A stretch of 64,000 nt of DNA from Rhodothermales bacterium (lineage in GTDB: Bacteria; Bacteroidota; Rhodothermia; Rhodothermales; JANQRZ01). Shown one piece after another: positions 18,604-26,291 of this stretch. The notes under the pieces were generated by a model. That model was not told the origin of the DNA. It made no database searches and saw only the letters and a list, made by a program, of their open reading frames with translations. The stretch spans positions 248,001 to 312,000 of the forward strand of contig JANQRZ010000019.1 of NCBI GenBank assembly GCA_028284265.1, read 5' to 3'. Made by a program: the position numbers and the translations under genes. Each line of letters begins with the position of its first letter. Position 1 is the stretch's first letter.

Positions 18604-19362
18604 TTAAGCCGACTCGGCTACGGATTCGTTGTGGCGAACGCACCAAGCGTAGGCTTCGAGGACGCCGTCGAGCACCGCCCCCTCGGTCACCACCTGCACC
18701 GCCGCCTTCGTTGCCTCCGTCGCGTTCTGCGGTGCGAAGGAGAACCCGACCGTCTCCAGCGCCTCGATATCGCCCTGTGTGTCCCCGATGAATGCAACCT
18801 CGCTGATGTCTAGGCCCTCCTGCTCGGCGACCGTCTCGACCGCGACGCGCTTGGTCAAGGCACGCGGCAGCACGTCGATGGAGACATGTGTCGGATGCAC
18901 GATGAGGTCTGGGTAGTGCGCCGAGACGAACCGGTCTACCTCCACGGCACGGCGGGCTATCTCCTTCTGATCGGTCCCCACGACACCGACCTGAGCGCGC
19001 TTGCCGTAGTCGAATGAGAAGCCCGAACCGGGAAGCAGGTCGCGGTGGAAGTAGTCTCGGACGGAATGGAGGGCTTGCTCCACCTCGTCGGTAAGGAGTG
19101 GACTCCACCGGATGCTCGCGGTCTGGAGATCGAACCGCCCGCCGCCGCTCTCGAAGAGGGCCGGACCGCGCAGATCGAGTGCCTGCGCGACCGCCTCGAC
19201 GTAGGCATACGACCGCCCGGAGCAAATCCCGATGCGCGGGTAGAGCGGATCGGTCTCGGCGCGACGGCCTGCCTCGGCAAGCCACTTGAACCCATCGAGG
19301 TCATAGGCCTCGTAGGGCGCGGAGAGGCAGCCATCGATGTCGGCGAGAAAAAGACAAACCAT
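18604..19362 (-). CDS. HAD-superfamily (class IIB-like) phosphatase
   Basis: A 252-residue cytosolic hydrolase. The catalytic DxD is D8-I-D10 (LADIDGCLSAP), ICSGR marks motif II, and GDTQGDIEAL near residue 200 is the metal-binding motif. The cap insertion between motifs II and III is of the Cof/mannosyl-3-phosphoglycerate phosphatase type. The substrate cannot be read from the sequence; sugar phosphates or phosphoglycolate are typical. A short-word repeat separates it from fabI. Confidence 0.88.
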   Translation of the reverse strand: MVCLFLADIDGCLSAPYEAYDLDGFKWLAEAGRRAETDPLYPRIGICSGRSYAYVEAVAQALDLRGPALFESGGGRFDLQTASIRWSPLLTDEVEQALHSVRDYFHRDLLPGSGFSFDYGKRAQVGVVGTDQKEIARRAVEVDRFVSAHYPDLIVHPTHVSIDVLPRALTKRVAVETVAEQEGLDISEVAFIGDTQGDIEALETVGFSFAPQNATEATKAAVQVVTEGAVLDGVLEAYAWCVRHNESVAESA

Positions 19363-19363
19363 A

Positions 19364-19437
19364 GCTCTTGGCTTTTAGCTGTTGGCTGTTGATCTATCGT
19401 TGAGGAAGCTAAAAGCCAAGAGCCAAAAGCTAAGAGC
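19364..19437. repeat. Short-word repeat, family D, copy 1 (with 17-bp perfect inverted arms)
   Basis: The left arm GCTCTTGGCTTTTAGCT (19364-19380) is exactly complementary to 19407-19423, and a further partial copy runs to 19437. The vocabulary (AGCTAAAAGCCAAGAGC, CCAACAGC) recurs at 50391-50420. The element fills the gap between the HAD gene start and the fabI stop; the last codons of fabI fall inside it. Confidence 0.85.
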
Positions 19438-20263
19438 CATCTTCCCCCATCGCTTCGGCGAGTAGCTCGACGGTACGGTCAGAGATGCCCATCGAGGAGA
19501 AGCCACCGTCATGGAAGAGGTTCTGCATCGTCACCATCCGCGTGAGGTCGCTGAGGAGCGTCACCACGTAATCGGCACAACTGTCGGCATCGGCGTTGCC
19601 GAGGGGCGAGAGTTGCTCGGCGAAGTCGAACATCGCATCGAAGCCAGAGATGCCGCCACCTGCCGTGGTGCGCGTCGGGCTTTGGCTGACGGAGTTGATG
19701 CGAATGCCGCGCTTCCCGAGGCGGTAGCCGAAGGAGCGGACGATGCTTTCGAGCAGCGCCTTTGCGTCTCCCATCTCGGAGTACTTCGAGAAGACCCGTT
19801 GTGCGCCGATGTACGAGAGCGCCACAATCGAGCCTCCGTCGGCGAGAGCCTCTTGCTTCAGTCCAGCCTGCACGATCCGGTGCAGCGAGGCCGCCGAGAT
19901 GTCGAGCGTCTTGAGGTACCAGTCGTGGTTGAGGTCTTCGTAGGGCTTGTCCTTGCGGACGTTGACGCCCATCCCGATGGAATGGACCACGAAGTCCACC
20001 GGCCCGTGCTCGCTCTTGACCTGATCGAAGAGCGCTTCGAGTTCGTCGTCTTTCTGCGCGTCGGCGTAGATGACCGGGCTGCCGGTCTGTTCGGCGAGGG
20101 CTTCGAGGCTGCCGAAGCGTTTCGTGACGGGGGCGTTCGAGAGAACAAACGTCGCGCCTTCGCGGCGGCAGGCATCGGCGATTTTCCACGCGAGGCTGCG
20201 CTCATCGAGCGCGCCGAAGATGATACCGTGCTTGCCGTCGAGGAGTCCGTGAGAGGTAGGCAT
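19430..20263 (-). CDS. fabI: Enoyl-[acyl-carrier-protein] reductase (NADH), FabI
   Basis: The start at 20263 (MPTSHGLLDGKHG) gives 277 residues, slightly longer than the usual 260. The divergent SDR signature of FabI is present: GALDERSLAWKIA at the nucleotide-binding loop, SIGMG, and the catalytic pair Y161-x6-K168 (YSEMGDAK). It catalyses the last step of each fatty-acid elongation cycle. The C-terminal Gly-Ser lies within a short-word repeat, so the final residues are probably variable. A long hairpin lies between it and the upstream response-regulator gene. Confidence 0.96.
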   Translation of the reverse strand: MPTSHGLLDGKHGIIFGALDERSLAWKIADACRREGATFVLSNAPVTKRFGSLEALAEQTGSPVIYADAQKDDELEALFDQVKSEHGPVDFVVHSIGMGVNVRKDKPYEDLNHDWYLKTLDISAASLHRIVQAGLKQEALADGGSIVALSYIGAQRVFSKYSEMGDAKALLESIVRSFGYRLGKRGIRINSVSQSPTRTTAGGGISGFDAMFDFAEQLSPLGNADADSCADYVVTLLSDLTRMVTMQNLFHDGGFSSMGISDRTVELLAEAMGEDGS

Positions 20264-20277
20264 GAGAGGCGGGGTTA

Positions 20278-20326
20278 AATCGGAACGGGCGGGCCGCCCA
20301 AAGTAGGCAGCCCACCCGTTCCGATT
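20278..20326 (-). terminator. 16-bp hairpin between response regulator gene and fabI
   Basis: Arms 20278-20293 (AATCGGAACGGGCGGG) and 20311-20326 (CCCACCCGTTCCGATT) pair with a single mismatch around a 17-base loop. On the minus strand it follows the regulator stop by 37 bases and precedes the fabI ATG by 15. There is only a short T-run, so it could be a terminator for the regulator, a fabI leader hairpin, or a dispersed palindrome. Confidence 0.5.
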
Positions 20327-20362
20327 CAAGGAATTTGCGGCAAGCACCGCACGCCTAGTCCA

Positions 20363-20848
20363 CTACGCCTCGCCGTTCTCCTGTTTTTTCGTCACCCACA
20401 CACCTTGTCCGTCGTGCCCACTACCGTGCAACATACTGTGGACCTTCTTGAGCGTGCGCTCCTTGAACAGCGGCTTGGCGATGTAATCGTCGAAGCCTGT
20501 TTCGAGGAAGCGCGTGCGGTCATCGGGATAGGCGTAGGCCGAGGTGGCGAGGATTGGCAGGTCCTTGAGCGCCGGTATCGCCCGGATCTGCTCGGTGGCC
20601 GTCATGCCGTTCATCCCGTCCTGAAAGTTAATGTCCATTACCACAAGGTTGGCGGGCTTGCCCTCAGCGAGATAGGCGACCGCCTGCTCTGCCGACTCCA
20701 CTTCGACAACCTCGTACTCGTCGCGGAGATAGAAATAGATCAGGCGACGGGTCTCCGCATAGTCGTCTACGACGAGAACTACCGGGCGCGTAGATGGCTG
20801 CGGCGTGCTAGCCTCGGTGGAGGCAGAAGGCTGGATGCTCATGGGCAA
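20363..20848 (-). CDS. Receiver-only response regulator
   Basis: A 161-residue protein that is essentially one CheY-like receiver domain after a Ser/Thr/Pro-rich leader of about 20 residues. The phosphorylation site is D72 (VVMDINFQDGMNG), the acidic pair is D28-D29, the switch Ser/Thr is in ILATSAYAY and the conserved Lys in YIAKPLF. No output domain follows, so it probably acts by protein-protein contact or in a phosphorelay. No histidine kinase gene is nearby. Translation may instead begin at the second Met (MSIQPS). Confidence 0.92.
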   Translation of the reverse strand: MPMSIQPSASTEASTPQPSTRPVVLVVDDYAETRRLIYFYLRDEYEVVEVESAEQAVAYLAEGKPANLVVMDINFQDGMNGMTATEQIRAIPALKDLPILATSAYAYPDDRTRFLETGFDDYIAKPLFKERTLKKVHSMLHGSGHDGQGVWVTKKQENGEA

Positions 20849-21023
20849 AGCACAGAAGAAATCGAACAGGAGTAGGGCGAGACTCAGTCGGGGTGACGCG
20901 GCGTTCCGAAAGGTAGTAGACGATCAGTCGGCGAACCCTTGACTGATATCGTCCCCTCAACATCCATGTTAAGCTCAAAAACCCTAACCAAGCCAACAGC
21001 GTCGCTTCATCTGTGCTCTCATG

Positions 21024-21863
21024 TCACGCCAGCGTGTCAGTGCCGGAGGTGTAGGCTGTACCAAGCGGCTCCGTGAGTGCCCGCATCGCCTGGTGGAGGT
21101 GCCCGTTGGTGGCGAGAATCTGTCCGCCAAATAGCATCCCACGCTTCGCTCCCCCAAGTGTCGTCACGCGCCCCCCGCCTTCGCGGACGAGAACGATCCC
21201 AGCAGCCACATCCCATGGTGCGATGCCCGCCTCGAAGTACCCGTCGAACCGACCACAGGCAACGTAAGCAAGATCGGCAGCAGCAGAACCGGGACGACGG
21301 ATACCACGCGTGGCAAGCATGAATTGGTGCAGCACGGCGAGGTAGGTCTCGGCGTACCAGAAGAGTCGGAACGGGAAGCCGGTGGTGATGAGACTGTACT
21401 CCAAGTCCTCCGTGCTGCTAACACCGACGGGTTCGCCATTCAGCGTCAGGCCACGCCCCCGCACAGCAGCAAACAGTTCGTCGGCGGTGACCTCGTAGAC
21501 GACGCCGAGCACGAGGTCTTCCCCGTCATGCAGCGCAATCGAGATGCAGAACGGGGCAACGCCATGCGTGAAATTGGTCGTCCCATCAATGGGATCAATG
21601 ATCCAGCGGGGCCGACCGTAGTCGTCTCGCTGCTCGGCTTCCGAGGCTCCCTCCTCGGCGAGGGCTTCGATGTCGGGGCACGCTTCGGCGAGCACATCGA
21701 GGATGAGCCGCTGCGAGGCCTCGTCGGTTTCGGTGACGAGGTCGTGGAGACCCTTCTCCTGAATTGCTCCGGCCCGCCCGATCCGCGTGCGGACGAATGC
21801 TCCGGCTTTGCGGGCCGCCGCAATCGCCGCGTCGAGTTCATGTTGATAGTCGGGAGCAGGCAT
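21024..21863 (-). CDS. Inositol-1-monophosphatase family protein
   Basis: The start at 21863 (MPAPDYQHEL) gives 279 residues. The metal-binding motifs of the lithium-sensitive phosphatase family are all present: EEGASE, WIIDPIDGTTNFTHG and WDVAAGIVLVREGGG. SuhB-like proteins hydrolyse inositol 1-phosphate and related sugar phosphates, and some act on histidinol phosphate or PAP; the exact substrate is not readable. A divergent lipoprotein gene starts 88 bases away. In-frame codons upstream of the chosen start overlap that gene and were not used. Confidence 0.93.
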   Translation of the reverse strand: MPAPDYQHELDAAIAAARKAGAFVRTRIGRAGAIQEKGLHDLVTETDEASQRLILDVLAEACPDIEALAEEGASEAEQRDDYGRPRWIIDPIDGTTNFTHGVAPFCISIALHDGEDLVLGVVYEVTADELFAAVRGRGLTLNGEPVGVSSTEDLEYSLITTGFPFRLFWYAETYLAVLHQFMLATRGIRRPGSAAADLAYVACGRFDGYFEAGIAPWDVAAGIVLVREGGGRVTTLGGAKRGMLFGGQILATNGHLHQAMRALTEPLGTAYTSGTDTLA

Positions 21864-21951
21864 GGCGAAGGGGCGTTGGAGGAACGGGAACGACCGGCGG
21901 CCTGCCGTTGCGGTTCCCGGTTCACGCTTTGGTCTTCCGCCTCCCCTAACC

Positions 21952-22713
21952 GTGCGCTTCGCCCTCCTTCCGCTCCTTCTCCTCGTAGCCTGCACCGAGC
22001 CTCCGCCGGAGCCACTCCCCGCCGCCGAAGCCGCCGAGCGCGACTCCGTGCTCGCTGTTCTCCGCACCCTCGACGGCGATGACCTCACCCTGGCCTTCAC
22101 GCGGCTCGATGAGATGGAGGCGTCTTATCTCCTCGAAACACAGGTTGTGCAGCTTGGACCTGATGGCACACGTACCGCCTTTCAAAGCCGCACGCTCAAC
22201 ATCGCTCCTGACGACACCACTGTCATCTCCTCCGACTCTTCGGGCACCTTTGACTATGGTGGTTTCGCAGACGCCACGCCGTGGGATGCCGGGAGCGGCG
22301 TCAACCCCGTTCCGCTCACCCTGCCCGAGGAACCTGCCTGGCTTGACCCGCGCGGACGCGAGGCATTCCGCTTCGGCATGGCCCCAGACAGCCTGCTCGG
22401 CGACCGTCCCGTGCGCGTGCTGACCGTCGAGGCTCGCCCCGGCGAAGGCGACGACCAGCCGCTCCGCCACGCCCGCCTATACCTCGACGCCGAGACCAAC
22501 GAGCTTGTCGGATTCCGGCTGCACCGGGCGATGAACGCGGTGCTTTTTGGCGAAGCGAGCGTGGCGCTCGTGCTCCTTCATCCCGGCCCAGACGGCTGGC
22601 GTCCGCACCGCACCCGTTTCGAGACAGCGCTCGACGCCCCACTCGTGACCCAACGCCGCTTCCGCCTAACTCGTCACTACACCTTCCCTGACGAGTCGCC
22701 AAGTCTATACTGA
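21952..22713 (+). CDS. Hypothetical lipoprotein
   Basis: Start taken as GTG at 21952 because it gives VRFALLPLLLLVAC, a lipoprotein signal with Cys at position 14; the ATG 90 bases upstream overlaps the inositol-phosphatase gene and would bury the signal. The mature part of about 240 residues is acidic and beta-rich (TFDYGGFADATPWD; ARLYLDAETNELVGFRLHR) and looks like an outer-membrane lipoprotein that carries an LolA/LolB-like or DUF-type barrel half, but no named family is recognised. Confidence 0.75.
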   Translation: MRFALLPLLLLVACTEPPPEPLPAAEAAERDSVLAVLRTLDGDDLTLAFTRLDEMEASYLLETQVVQLGPDGTRTAFQSRTLNIAPDDTTVISSDSSGTFDYGGFADATPWDAGSGVNPVPLTLPEEPAWLDPRGREAFRFGMAPDSLLGDRPVRVLTVEARPGEGDDQPLRHARLYLDAETNELVGFRLHRAMNAVLFGEASVALVLLHPGPDGWRPHRTRFETALDAPLVTQRRFRLTRHYTFPDESPSLY

Positions 22714-22945
22714 AGCATGACCGGCACGGGTTGACGTTCAGGACGAGGCAACAACGTGCGACCTAGAGAGCCTCCTTCCGACTATGCTTCTATGCGCTTC
22801 AGGCGCAAAGTCGGGTGCGCCGGATTGTATCTGTGTTAAACGTCTTGATTTTTGCCGCTTGCACGGTTTAATTGCGTGTCGTGCATGAACCGTTGGCATC
22901 GTCCCCACTCGTCCCTCAATCTTTCCCGAACACATCCTCCGTGCC

Positions 22946-24514
22946 ATGTCTTCCTTCCGACTCCTCACCTGCTGTCTTGTGGCGCTGTGGTGCTGCACCT
23001 CGGCGCTGGCGCAGCAATCTCCCCCCTCCTCCGACGCGCTACTCCAAGCACGCGCTACTGACCTAGCTCCTGTGTCCCGCGTGGACCCGAGTACTGTCCG
23101 CATCGCCTCCGTCAGCGCCGTTGACTTCGACGAGGTAGTGTGGAGCGAGCGACGCGGAGGCGGCGACTCCCTCGCCTACTTCGACACGACCGGGGCTGAG
23201 TTCGCCATCCAGATCAACTCGGATGCAGCAGACGGTCCCGGCTTCTCTGTCTTTGAAACGTCGCAGCGGTTCACGCCCGGCTTCGGCATCTCACCGCCCT
23301 GTGGCACAGACTGTCCTCGTGGCGGGGTGGCGGCATCAGCCGGGAAGATTACCGAGTTCGGGTTCCGCGTAGCGGGTGGCGGCGTGGGCGGCACCGGTAG
23401 CCTGCTGCTCATCTTTTCCAAGTTTGAGTCGGACGAAGAAACGTTTGGCTTCTCCCGTCCATCAACCGACGTCGTCCTCGCCATAGACCTCGCCGGGATT
23501 GCACCAAACGGGTTCAATGTGGTGGATGTCAGCCCGTTCAACCTGTTCTTCGAAGAGGACGAAGAGTGGATCTGGGGCATGCAAGTCGCTGATGTCGGGG
23601 ACGGTCCAGCCTTCATCCGACCCGTACTCGACGACGGCCTCGCTAACATCGGGCCGCTGGCTGAGGTGGGATACTACGCTCCGAGACGCTCCGGTGGCGT
23701 GGCTTACTTTTCCTCCGGTCCGTCCGGCCCCGGCCTGTATCTCTACACCCGCCCCGACGACAACAACCACTGGTGGTTCAACCGGCTCAACGGCCAGCAA
23801 CCTGTTGTGGACACCGAGGTCAATGCAGTCTGCGGGACGAACTCGGACGCCTGCCAGTTTCAGGGCGGCGACACGCTGGACTACACTGCCTGCGGACAGA
23901 ACAACACGTCGTCCAACCAGCGGGTGAAGTTTCGCATTTTCGCCAACGGCCCCGGCCTCATCTCGGACCGAACCATCTTCCAGCAAACGGTCCTGCTGCC
24001 CCCCAATGTCGGGGCCTGCCAGAACTTCAGTGGCTTCCTGTTTCCGGTCCTCCCCAGCGGCCGCTATGAGATCCGGGTCGACGTGCGTGACAACGCCGAC
24101 AACCTCCTCGACTATGACCATTTCTTCTTCCTGATAGGAGACGGCGAGGCTCAAGCGGCGCTAGACCCGATGGAGGCGAACTGGCTCGCACAGCCCGAGG
24201 GCGCGTGGACCTTCACCGAACAAGACAGCGCTCCGTCATCCGCTGCTCGCGGCACGACGGCAGTGCTCGGCGCATACCCGAACCCGTTTGCTCGTGAGAC
24301 CACCATCCGCTTCGCCACCACCGACGCCACCGATGCGCGCCTCGTCATCTACGATGTGACAGGCCGCGAGGTCGCCGTGCTGCTCGACGGCACCGTGGAC
24401 GCGGGTACGCATGACGTGGTATTCAACGCACGGGGTCTGGCCTCGGGCCTGTATGTCTACCGCTTGGAGGCGGGGGCACAGGTGCAGCAGGGACGCATCA
24501 CGCTACTCCACTAG
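22946..24514 (+). CDS. Secreted protein of unknown function with type IX C-terminal sorting domain
   Basis: A 522-residue protein. MSSFRLLTCCLVALWCCTSALAQ is the signal peptide. The central 380 residues are beta-rich with several Cys pairs (ISPPCGTDCPRGG, NAVCGTNSDACQF), suggesting an extracellular fold stabilised by disulfides. The last 75 residues (AYPNPFARETTIRFATT ... IYDVTGREVAVLLDG ... SGLYVYRLEAG) are a type A sorting domain almost parallel to that of the M36 peptidase. The cargo function is not recognised. The 232-bp upstream region contains no gene. Confidence 0.85.
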   Translation: MSSFRLLTCCLVALWCCTSALAQQSPPSSDALLQARATDLAPVSRVDPSTVRIASVSAVDFDEVVWSERRGGGDSLAYFDTTGAEFAIQINSDAADGPGFSVFETSQRFTPGFGISPPCGTDCPRGGVAASAGKITEFGFRVAGGGVGGTGSLLLIFSKFESDEETFGFSRPSTDVVLAIDLAGIAPNGFNVVDVSPFNLFFEEDEEWIWGMQVADVGDGPAFIRPVLDDGLANIGPLAEVGYYAPRRSGGVAYFSSGPSGPGLYLYTRPDDNNHWWFNRLNGQQPVVDTEVNAVCGTNSDACQFQGGDTLDYTACGQNNTSSNQRVKFRIFANGPGLISDRTIFQQTVLLPPNVGACQNFSGFLFPVLPSGRYEIRVDVRDNADNLLDYDHFFFLIGDGEAQAALDPMEANWLAQPEGAWTFTEQDSAPSSAARGTTAVLGAYPNPFARETTIRFATTDATDARLVIYDVTGREVAVLLDGTVDAGTHDVVFNARGLASGLYVYRLEAGAQVQQGRITLLH

Positions 24515-24535
24515 GCCGAACCGTTCGACGATGCT

Positions 24536-24569
24536 GCGGGGCGTACTGCCAACGGGCGGCACGCCCCGC
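24536..24569 (+). terminator. Hairpin after the type IX cargo gene
   Basis: A 9-bp GC stem (GCGGGGCGT / ACGCCCCGC) with a 16-base loop, then GTTGTGTTCG; the T-run is poor. It is located 22 bases past the stop and 28 bases before the birA start. Confidence 0.45.
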
Positions 24570-24596
24570 TGTTGTGTTCGGGTGCTACCTTCTTTC

Positions 24597-25412
24597 ATGC
24601 CCACCGCCCGTCCCCTCCTCGCCGACCTCGAACCGCTCCTCCAGACGAATTTCTTGGGGCGCGTGACGCGGGGTTATGAGACGGTCGGATCGACAAACAC
24701 GGAAGCGATGCAGTGGGCACGGGCGGGAGCGCCCGAAGGTGCGCTCGTCATCGCCGAACACCAAACGGCGGGGCGTGGGCGACTGGGGCGGTCGTGGATG
24801 GATACATCGGGACAGGGCTTGCTCTTTTCGGTGGTACTTCGCCCGGCGCTGCCGCCGGATCGTCTCGGCCTCGTCACGCTCGCGGGCGGCGTGGCCGTGG
24901 CTGAGGCGGTGAGTACGTGGACCGCCCCGGTCGAGCCGCGCATCAAGTGGCCGAACGACGTGCTGATCGACGGGCGGAAGTGCTGCGGCATGTTGCTGGA
25001 ATCAAGCTTGGACCGTGATCCGTTCGTCGTCCTCGGCATTGGGCTGAATGTGAATCAAGATGCATTCCCGGAGTCGCTGGCTGATCGTGCCACGTCGCTC
25101 CGCCTAGAGACGGGTCGCCTTATCCCGCGTGCTGCACTCCTCGCCCGACTGCTGGAACGCTTGGAGGTCTGGCTGGACCGGCTCGCCGCGGGAGAGGCTA
25201 CCTCGCTCCGCGAGGCGTTCGCCGAACGCATGGTCGGTCAGGGCGAGCGATCATCCGTCCGTCTCACCCAGAGCGATGAACCTGTGGACGGCGTCATCGA
25301 AGGGATCGACGAGACCGGGGCGCTCCGCCTTCGCACAGGCGATACGCTACGAGTGCTCCATGCAGGCGACGTAACTTTCCAGCCTGCACCCACGCATTCT
25401 CCGTCTCCTTGA
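24597..25412 (+). CDS. birA: Biotin--[acetyl-CoA-carboxylase] ligase, catalytic-only form
   Basis: The start at 24597 (MPTARPLLADLEP) gives 271 residues. The biotinoyl-AMP loop appears as AGRGRLGRSW, followed by KWPNDVLIDGRKCCGMLLES and VLGIGLNVNQ, then the small C-terminal SH3-like domain. The N-terminal helix-turn-helix of E. coli BirA is absent, so it should charge carboxylases without repressing biotin genes. Its likely clients include the carboxylase whose beta subunit is at 6601. The stop codon overlaps the start of coaX. Confidence 0.94.
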   Translation: MPTARPLLADLEPLLQTNFLGRVTRGYETVGSTNTEAMQWARAGAPEGALVIAEHQTAGRGRLGRSWMDTSGQGLLFSVVLRPALPPDRLGLVTLAGGVAVAEAVSTWTAPVEPRIKWPNDVLIDGRKCCGMLLESSLDRDPFVVLGIGLNVNQDAFPESLADRATSLRLETGRLIPRAALLARLLERLEVWLDRLAAGEATSLREAFAERMVGQGERSSVRLTQSDEPVDGVIEGIDETGALRLRTGDTLRVLHAGDVTFQPAPTHSPSP

Positions 25413-26173
25413 TTCTCGCACTCGACATTGGCAACACGGCGGTCAAGGGCGGCCTGTTCGATGGCTCGGATCTCGCCCGCACCTTCCGCCTCACCACCGA
25501 CCCGACCGCGTCGGTCCCAGCCTACCGCCATGCTTTGCGGAGCCATCTCGACGGAACAGAGGTAGAGCGCATCGGGATTGCTTCTGTCGTACCCGCCGTG
25601 ACGGAGCGCGTGGCCGAAGCCGTCCGTGCCGAGACCTTGCGGGTACCGCTCCGTGTGACGCCGTCGCTCACGCTACCATTTGATATGGGCTACCGGACGC
25701 CGGAGACGCTGGGTATGGATCGCCTCGCCGCCGCGACGGGCGCGTGGAGCCTCTACCGCAAAGAGGCACCGGACCAACCGCTCGTCGTCGTCGATGCCGG
25801 GACCGCAGTGACGGTTGAAGTCGTGAGCGCCGACGACATCTTTCTCGGTGGGTCGATTGGTGCCGGACCGGACCTCACACGGCGTGCCCTCGCACGCGGG
25901 ACCGCCCAGCTTCCCGAGGTACAGCCGACCGTTCCCCGCCACGCCATCGGTCGCTCGACGAACGAGGCCCTCCATGCGGGCATCATGCTCCCATTCCTCG
26001 ATGGCGTGCGCGGCCTCCTCGCTCGCATTGCCGACGAGTTGGGAGCCGAACCCCTCGTCATCGCTACGGGCGGCTGGAGCACCCTACTCGCCGGGCATAT
26101 CGACCGGATCGATCACACCGAGCCGCACCTCGTTCTCTACGGCGTCCGGTCACTACTCGACCTCAACCCGTGA
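25409..26173 (+). CDS. coaX: Type III pantothenate kinase
   Basis: A 254-residue ASKHA-fold kinase for the first step of CoA synthesis. The start is TTG at 25409, overlapping the birA TGA stop as TTGA, a coupling arrangement. The motifs are DIGNTAVKGGLF (phosphate 1), GMDRLAAA, VDAGTAVTVEVV (phosphate 2) and GGSIGAGPDL. birA-coaX adjacency is common in bacteria, linking two cofactors used by carboxylases. Type III enzymes are not feedback-inhibited by CoA. Confidence 0.95.
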   Translation: MILALDIGNTAVKGGLFDGSDLARTFRLTTDPTASVPAYRHALRSHLDGTEVERIGIASVVPAVTERVAEAVRAETLRVPLRVTPSLTLPFDMGYRTPETLGMDRLAAATGAWSLYRKEAPDQPLVVVDAGTAVTVEVVSADDIFLGGSIGAGPDLTRRALARGTAQLPEVQPTVPRHAIGRSTNEALHAGIMLPFLDGVRGLLARIADELGAEPLVIATGGWSTLLAGHIDRIDHTEPHLVLYGVRSLLDLNP

Positions 26174-26185
26174 AACAAAAGGGGC

Positions 26186-26276
26186 TGTCATTGCGAGCGT
26201 AGCGAAGCAATCTCCTGTGCACTGAGGCATTGTCGGGAGATTGCCACGTCGGCCTGCGGTCTCCTTGCAATGACAA
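26186..26276. repeat. Covarying palindromic repeat, family A, two arms
   Basis: The left arm begins TGTCATTGCGAGCGTAGCGA and the right arm is its inverted, diverged copy ending TTGCAATGACA. Within each arm ATTGC pairs with GCAAT. It fills the space between the convergent coaX and GH13 genes, where it may also serve as a terminator or a REP-type element. Confidence 0.88.
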
Positions 26277-26291
26277 CCAAGAGGTTACACC

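Noticed and set aside
18512-19285. N-terminal extension of the L,D-transpeptidase frame
   Set aside because: It overlaps the HAD phosphatase in another frame and is Arg-rich; the signal peptide begins at 18511.
22738-23103. A 121-codon minus-strand frame in the gap before the second type IX cargo gene
   Set aside because: It overlaps that gene's start and signal peptide; composition typical of a shadow.
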